A stretch of 61,324 bases of DNA, taken from NCBI GenBank assembly GCA_030248135.1, contig JASANC010004028.1, forward strand, positions 1 to 61,324. Reading direction: 5' to 3'. This DNA comes from Theristus sp. LFF4_11 (lineage: Eukaryota > Nematoda > Chromadorea > Monhysterida > Xyalidae). This document shows positions 55,830 to 61,324 of this stretch, one piece after another. Position 1 is the first letter of the stretch; each line of letters starts with the position of its first letter. The notes below the pieces were generated by a model. It had not been told where the DNA came from and made no database searches. It saw only the letters and a program-made list of their open reading frames with translations. The position numbers were made by a program, and so were the translations under genes.

Positions 55830-56765
55830 GGCCGCCCCCCCAAATTTTTTTGAATCTATCTCTATCAGAAAGGTTTTTTCGGCTCAGCTATTATCTACAT
55901 AGTTGTTCTAGGGAGGGGGGGCCTGGGGGGCCGACCCCCCCCCCAAAAATTTTCGAATCTATCTCTATCAAACAGGTTTTTTCGGCTCAGCTATTATCTA
56001 TCTAAAAAAATTTTTCAGCCAGCTATCTATCTGAAAATTTTTGTTTTCGAAGACATAAAATAAGTCAATTTTTGACCAAAATTGACCAGTTTTGCTCGAA
56101 ATTCGTTAAAATTTCGCTAATTTTAAGTAAAATACGCTTTATACTTGATTTTTAGTGTATTTTTAGCATTATTTTGCTGTTTTTATAGCTTTTTAGCGTT
56201 TTAGCTATCTATCTATCAAATTTCAAAATTTTGACCGGCCCCCCCCAAAGTCACATGCCCCCCGGCCCCCCCCCCCCGCGGCCCCCCCCAAAATTTTCCA
56301 GCTATCTATCTATCTAGAAAATTTGCTCCAGCTATCTATATCGCCCCCCCCCCCCAACCCCTCGGCTCTGGAACAACTATGATTATCTATCTAAAAAAAT
56401 TTCTCAGCCAGCTATCTATCTGAAAATTTTTGTCTTCGAAAACATAAAATGAGTCAATTTTTGACCAAAATTAACCATTTTTGCTCGAAATTCTTAAAAA
56501 TTTTGCTAATTTTAGTTAAAATACGCGTTTATACTTGATTTTTAGCATGTTTTAAGCATTATTTAGTTGTTTTTATAGCTTTTTAGCGTTTTAGCTATCT
56601 ACCGTATCTATCTAATTTCAAAATTTTGACCGCCCCCCCAAAGTCACATGCCCCCTCCCCCGCGGCCCCCCCCCCCAAAATTTTCCAGCTATCTATCTAT
56701 TTGGAAAATTTGCTCCAGCTTTCTATATCGCCCCCCCCAACCCCCCCGGCTCTGAAACAACTATG
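55830..56765. mobile_element. D-family element D3, left-truncated, interrupted by D2
   Basis: Left part 55830-55897 and right part 56382-56765 form one D copy (right end TCTGAAACAACTATG). Its left terminus is missing where it abuts the end of element A. Confidence 0.7.
55898..56381. mobile_element. D-family MITE D2 (484 bp), duplication ATTATCTA, inserted in D3
   Basis: Termini CATAGTTGTTCTAGGGAGGG and, reverse-complemented, CATAGTTGTTCCAGAGCCGA. ATTATCTA at 55890-55897 and 56382-56389. It is nearly identical in layout and length to D1, so it moved recently into a relative of itself. Confidence 0.9.
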
Positions 56766-57450
56766 CCCAAAAACCATGAATTTTTGCTCAAAAATCATGA
56801 TTTTTTGTCTTTAAAGTCCATAATATAAGCCAAATGAATAATCTTGACATTCTTCATTGTAATTTCAAAGATTTTGCAGCAAAATTTAGCGTTTTTCCTT
56901 TAAAATTTAAGCGAAAAAATCTCATGGGTGGAGTGGTGGGGGTGTGCAACCCCCCAGAAATTTTTCTACAATAGTGCACCCCCCCATGGCCCACGCCTGG
57001 AAGGTGTCACTGTACCATTAATGACACCCCCCCCCCCCCACTTAAAAATTTTGGGCACCCCCCCCCCCCCCCCACGTGACGACACCCCCCCCCCTCGAAA
57101 ATTTGTTTTCGCCTTCGGTACTGCTCAAGAGTTGACAAGCAGGTTTCCGGTTTCCTCCAATTTGATGCGTAAAAACAAAGTAATTTACTGCTTTTTAGTC
57201 CATTAACGAGCTTATGAAACCAATTGCAGAAGCTTCTATTTTTTTCGTCTGTTTGCCATTACTTATGGTGTACTTTGAAATCTTATGGTGTACCTATAAT
57301 AAATAAAGAACCTGAATTCTATCGGTATCTGGACTTTGCTCGTCGATCTTTGACCTGAAAGTAAAAATTGTCAAAAAATCTGTTAAAAAAATCCACACGA
57401 AACTCTGGGCAAAAAAGCATAATGACACTTTCTGCGGAAAGTGTCTTAAA
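56766..57450. other. Gene-free C-tract sequence
   Basis: AT-rich with C runs at 56950-57095 and a short unique segment after 57110. No coding signal. Confidence 0.5.
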
Positions 57451-57910
57451 TAGGGTTGTTAAAAAAAACAAAAATCGTCATTTTTGTTTTTTAAAAAAAA
57501 ATTGAAAAAAAATTTCAAAAATCAAAGTTGTGCTAAATCAACCAGGGAGTTCGAAGAACCACATTTGATGTGCAATCGCCTCCCGTATGACTCCCGTATG
57601 GCGGAACTTTCCAGATATTGTTTGGGTGACCTCATTTACCCCTTTTCCAAACGTTAACCTCCGTAACCACCTACTTCTGTGTTTTGGGAACCCCAATAAC
57701 TTAACTATTTTTCCCAACCCCAGGTGAAATAAACCAAACCGCTTTAAATTCGATCCAATTCTGTGGTGTGGCGGGAACGGCAGAAAACAAAAAAGAAACC
57801 AGATAACGTATCCAAACGAAGCAGATCAGACCATAAACTCAGTGCAGTCGCGTCGTCACGTCACCTCCATCGGATATGGTAAGCCAACCCATCGTTCGGT
57901 TAAATCATCA
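57451..57910. mobile_element. Partial copy of the TAGGGTTGTTAAA hAT-like family
   Basis: Starts TAGGGTTGTTAAAAAAAACA and follows 51850-52270 with many changes (CAGGGAGTTCGAAGAACCAC, TGACTCCCGTATGGCGGAAC). No right terminus is seen; sequence drifts into unrelated AT-rich DNA and a long T run near 58095-58130. Confidence 0.6.
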
Positions 57911-58249
57911 TTTCATATAATATGGTGGTCAAAAATCAGTTGATTAAATAGTACGATATAGAATGCACAGATGTTTACGTTCTGATCTCATAGCAAAGTA
58001 TAGTTAAGCTAACGAATCAATAAATTAAAACTGAATTTAGATTTTCATAGTAAGTTAGAATTTTTCTAATCAAATAAAAAAAAAAAAAATCATTATTTTT
58101 TTTTTTTTTTTTTTTTTTTTAAATTGGGTTTTTGATTAATAGTCACTAGTGACGATCAATGATTGCTCCATGCATGGATTATAAATTAATTCTGAGTTCG
58201 GTGTGATCTCAGATCAAAAAAATAACAAATGTGTCATAATCAGTAGTAT

Positions 58250-59095
58250 ATATGGATGACTTCGCGCGTATTTTTCAAATCACTATTGACAGCTCACTTA
58301 ATCCGGGTGGTGTGTGGATGACTTCCCGCGTATTTTTCAAACCATGCTCACTTAATCCACGTGGTGTCTGGATGACTTCACGCGTATTTGTGTTCAGTTC
58401 GGGTGGTGTGTGGACGACCACACGCGTATGACAGCTCACTTAATCCGGGGGGTGTGTGGATGACCACACGCGTATGACAGCTCACTTAATCCGGGTGGTA
58501 TGTGGATGACTTCGCGCGTATTTTTCAAACCATGCTCACTTAATCCACGTGGTGTCTGGAACTTCGCGGTCTGTGTTGCAAAAGCTGTGTTTGGTGGGGG
58601 GTGCCGGTATATGTGTTTCAGGTGTGAACACAGTTTGAATGTCACACGCTCACTTAATCCACGTGGTGTCTGGATGACTTCGCGCGTATTTCTGTATTTT
58701 TGTTTGTTAGTGTTTGGTGGGGGTGCCGGTATATGCGTTTCAGGTGCGAACACAGGTGTGTTCTCCTTGTTTGAATGTCACATGCTCACTTAATCCACGT
58801 GCTGTCTGGATGACTTCACGCGTATTTCTGTATTTTTTTGCAAAAGCTGTGTTCAGTGCGGGTGCGGGTATATGTAGTTTCGGGTATGACCACACGCGTA
58901 TTGAATGTCACACGTTTACTTAATCCACGTGGTGTCTGGATGACTTCGCGCGTATTTCTGTATTTTTGCAAAAGCTGTGTTTGGTGGGGGTGCCGGCATA
59001 TGTGTTTCAGGTGTGAACACAGTTTGAATGTCACATGCTCACTTAATCCACGTGCTGTCTGGATGACTTCACGCGTATTTGTGAAACAACGCGCA
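58250..59095 (+). repeat. Diverged tandem repeat with CACTTAATCCACGTGGTGTC units
   Basis: About ten variants of GCTCACTTAATCCACGTGGT / GTCTGGATGACTTCGCGCGT / ATTTCTGTATTTTT occur, with longer units from 58560 that add AAAGCTGTGTTTGGTGGGGG and GTTTCAGGTGTGAACACAG. Unit length varies from about 60 to 150 bp. Short open frames inside follow the repeat and are not genes. Confidence 0.8.
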
Positions 59096-59258
59096 GTGTA
59101 TTTTTGACCGGTTATGTTGTATGAAATTTTTGTTCTTTTTTGTGCAATCATTGATTTTTATGTACTCGCCGATTCGTTTGCAGTGTTGTTGTTGTTGGAG
59201 CACAGAGACAAAAATAACCATACAACAAAAAATCAGTGCTTAAAAGGCAAAAATCTTT

Positions 59259-59996
59259 TTATTTGTTGGAGCATGCAGTATTCTTTTTGTGCTTCTCCAT
59301 ACAACCGCGTCGTGCGAATGTCGCGCCACATCTCGAGCACGTGAATTTTTCTCCTTGGTGAGCAGATCGCACGTGCCTGAGTTTTTTTTACGTGAGTATA
59401 ATCTTGAGCAGCGACTCAATAATGAAAAATAATAATCTTACTCAGCCGTTTTGAACGGCGACTGAAATGTCTTGCCGCAGTGGCAGCATCTTTTCTGATC
59501 AACGTTCTCATGCTCCGCGTGATCTCGGTTCATATGCCAGCTCAGGAATCGCACTGACTCGAATTTCGAACTGCACAACACGCAGTGAAACTGGAAATCG
59601 AATACCATTTTTTATGAGTCAATTTACCTCAAGTCAATCAAATTTTACATTTAGAAAAATTATACCGTATTACCTCTATTAAACCCCCCCCCCCAAAATT
59701 AACCCCCCCCCCCCAAAAATAAACCCCCACCCCCAGAAGTCGCTGAAGAAATAAACCCCCATGGGGTTTTATTAGAGGTAATACGGTACGTAGCCAACCT
59801 TTCGTTTCAGCTGCCGAAACTCGTCGACAGCTTCGGCGTGCTCTTTTTCAACCCTTTCCGGAAAATCAGCCCATCCAATGGACCACAGTAAAAGGTAATT
59901 TGTTTTGCCGTTGATCGTTCGTTCTCCAACTATGCGGAGAAATTCGTCTTCCGTTTCAAACGTTGGCCGCTCAATGACCCGTGTCATCATGACCTG
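59259..59996 (-). CDS. Chromo-like domain plus C2H2 zinc-finger protein, C-terminal exons
   Basis: Three exons join in phase: 59996-59790, 59590-59442 and 59376-59259. The first encodes a chromo-like segment (EFLRIVGERTINGKTNYLLL, W..WADF...E). The second starts a finger FHCVLCSSKFESVRFLSWHM with NRDH (C-x2-C-x12-H-x4-H) and begins another, CCHCGKTFQSPFKTAE. The exon junction completes it as HVRSAH, an exact C2H2 spacing, which supports the splice. The last exon has a linker QGEKF and a third finger CSRCGATFARRGCMEKHKKN, then stops. The protein likely binds nucleic acid in the nucleus, possibly at chromatin. Earlier exons must lie upstream (the 59996 edge is an AG acceptor), but I could not find them. 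The first intron holds a C-tract MITE. Confidence 0.75.
59665..59786. mobile_element. C-tract MITE, compact copy (122 bp)
   Basis: Termini CCGTATTACCTCTATTAAAC and, reverse-complemented, CCGTATTACCTCTAATAAAA, flanked by TA. Between them are two runs of 12 to 13 C and two of 5 C. It lies in the zinc-finger gene's intron, and its outer base pair supplies the T of the GT donor (minus strand, 59789-59788). Confidence 0.85.
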
Positions 59997-60149
59997 TTGA
60001 CGTGTAATAAAAAAGAAGTATAAGAATTGAAAAAACAGAATGGCACGTGTTGATGTGTGCGCGTGTATTTATAACATTCTGGGTCGAATGGTTAAAAAAA
60101 GAGTTTAGCTGGGAGTAGTTTAACTATATGCTTTTACAATTCGTTGTCT

Positions 60150-60345
60150 GCCCATCCTGTTGATTTGCGTGCAAAGTCCCGTCTTCATTTTTTGTGCCCG
60201 TTCCGATGATTTGAGTGCAAAGTCCCGTCTTCATTTTTTTGTACCCGTTCCGATGATTTGAGTGCAAAGTCCCGTCTTTATTTTTTGTACCCGTTCTAAT
60301 AATTTGAGTGCAAAGACCTGCCCCCTTGTTCTTTTGTACCAATCC
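60150..60345 (+). repeat. 46-bp tandem repeat, four copies
   Basis: Unit GATGATTTGAGTGCAAAGTC-CCGTCTTCATTTTTTGTACC-CGTTCC, about four copies with few differences; 46 is not a multiple of three, so it is not a coding repeat. Confidence 0.9.
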
Positions 60346-60524
60346 TCGCACGTGATATTCATTTTGTATTAGTTTTATTTTATACTCACGTTAGACTCAG
60401 GTAAGATTACTTCTCATGGTACGGCAGCGTTGTTTTCACAGTGAAACCGTTAAGGCTAACGTATATTCATTCATCTCACTGTGCGTTTTTCATGTTTACA
60501 TGTCTACTGATAAATACGGTGTCG

Positions 60525-60900
60525 CTTCTGTTTTGATGTTCAGAAATCAGTAAGACTCACCTGCCACATGCGGATTAAAATTTTTTGTTTGGGCATTCAT
60601 ACAGTTCAGTTTGTGCTTGTCAATTCTGTTTTGATGTTCAGAAATCAGTAAGCCTCACCTGCCACATGCCCCGTTGAAATTTTTGTTTGCGGCATTCACA
60701 CATTTTCATATTGCGCTTGCGCTTGTCAAGTGTCAAAGACAATGTTGAGAAATCAGTAAGCCTCTTTTACATAAAATAATTTTGGTGCCAGGTTCGGATT
60801 GAAATTTTTGTTTGGGCATTCATACAGTTCAGGTTGCGCTTGTCAATTCTGTTTTGATGTTCAGAAATCGGTAAGCCTCTTTTACGCGATTAAGCTGCTG
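60525..60900 (+). repeat. About 100-bp tandem repeat, 3 to 4 copies
   Basis: Each unit has TTTTGATGTTCAGAAATCAG, TAAG(A/C)CTCACCTGCCACATG, AAATTTTTGTTTGGGCATTC and a GCGCTTGTCAATTCTG-like end. Later copies lose the CACCTGCCACATG part. Confidence 0.8.
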
Positions 60901-61029
60901 CATTCCGGGTTTGAAAACGTATTTATTGGGGTTGTTTGACGCTGACCAGCATTTCAGTTTTGCGTTTCTCTGTTTTCATGCTCGCTTCTCTACCTGTTTT
61001 AAGTTCGTACGTTTGAATCAGAAATCAAA

Positions 61030-61324
61030 ATGGCAGATCTCCCCGAAACGCAGCCCCAAGATATGATGTACTACTGCGGTGGTGAATTTGAAGAAGAGAT
61101 TGCTCAAGAAGAAATGAGAAAAGAAAGTCTCTTCAAAGAAGCCGCTGAACACAAGCTTAGTCACTGAGCTCAAGCAGTACAGCATGAGTCAACCTGTGAT
61201 GATCGACGACGATCTCGGTGTGCGTTGGTAAGCAATGCAGCAAAAGGCTATCTTTCATTATTCTAGACCAATGCCATTCTCACACAGGACCATGTCGGAT
61301 CGCCCCACGGTGCTTCGTTTGGGT
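61030..61324 (+). CDS. Possible start of a gene (runs off the window)
   Basis: An ATG at 61030 opens 45 codons rich in Glu (MADLPETQPQDMMYYCGGEF and on) ending at 61167. In the next frame an ATG at 61184 (MSQPVMIDDDLGVRW) is followed by a GTAAGC donor at 61228, a 60-nt intron and an in-phase exon from 61288 (TMSDRPTVLRLG) that leaves the window. Either the first ORF is an upstream ORF, or one frame change or missed intron joins the two. No family recognised. Confidence 0.35.

Larger units (their letters stand above)
59997..61029. other. Repeat-rich spacer between divergent genes
   Basis: Contains the two tandem arrays listed next and otherwise no coding signal; undetected 5' exons of the zinc-finger gene may be here. 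Confidence 0.4.

Noticed and set aside
52746..57206. Proline-rich frames in C tracts (e.g. PPPRPPPRTT)
   Set aside because: Simple translation of homopolymer C runs inside MITEs.
60150..60345. Direct repeats as a CRISPR-like array
   Set aside because: Units are contiguous with no unique spacers, and the genome is eukaryotic.

Overview
This is a eukaryotic window, most likely from an invertebrate animal and probably an ecdysozoan. The genes are split by many short GT-AG introns (about 30 to 900 bp). They include a TET 5-methylcytosine dioxygenase, a proton/myo-inositol cotransporter of the HMIT (SLC2A13) type, an LMBR1-family membrane protein, a gustatory-receptor-like seven-helix receptor, and a transmembrane leucine-rich-repeat protein whose N-terminus resembles the nematode SYM-1/LET-4 group. 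I cannot fix the phylum without a search. The genome can probably demethylate DNA. It is heavily loaded with small inverted-repeat transposons. All exon boundaries below were read by eye and checked for frame; none is experimentally supported.

Layout: 1-1.9 kb (+) is the 3' part of an ankyrin-repeat gene carrying a one-base frame break. From 3.4 to 13.6 kb four genes lie on the minus strand: HMIT-type transporter (6767-3379), a short unknown protein only about 105 bp upstream of it, a secreted protein made mostly of 11-residue repeats (10889-9418), and a gustatory-receptor-like protein (13556-11237). From 15.6 to 19.0 kb (+) is the LRR protein. From 19 to 31.7 kb I see no convincing gene. From 31.7 to 38.4 kb (+) is a complete 16-exon TET gene. 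From 38.4 to 43 kb is intergenic DNA with two transposon remnants. From 47.7 down to 43.0 kb (-) is the LMBR1-family gene; its last intron holds a reverse-transcriptase fragment that is itself split by a SINE. Facing it across a 287-bp shared promoter region is a basic single-pass membrane protein gene (+, 48.0-50.3 kb).

From 50.4 to 57.9 kb the sequence is a dense nest of non-autonomous hAT-like elements. Several have perfect 8-bp target-site duplications that I could read directly (CGCATACC, GGGGCGCC, GGACCATC, TTTCATAG, GGTGGGGG, ATTATCTA). Elements sit inside elements up to three deep, and one splits the open reading frame of a membrane protein. From 58.2 to 59.1 kb is a diverged tandem repeat. 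From 60.0 down to 59.26 kb (-) are the last three exons of a chromo-like/C2H2 zinc-finger gene with a C-tract MITE in an intron. The window ends in more tandem repeats and a possible gene start at 61.0 kb (+).

Functional links between neighbours are weak. The close spacing of the short unknown gene and the transporter could mean co-transcription, and the head-to-head LMBR1/basic-protein pair probably shares a promoter. The most unusual features are the transposon nest with readable insertion history, a 32-nt intron in TET, and a very loose 5' splice-site usage (many GTT donors).
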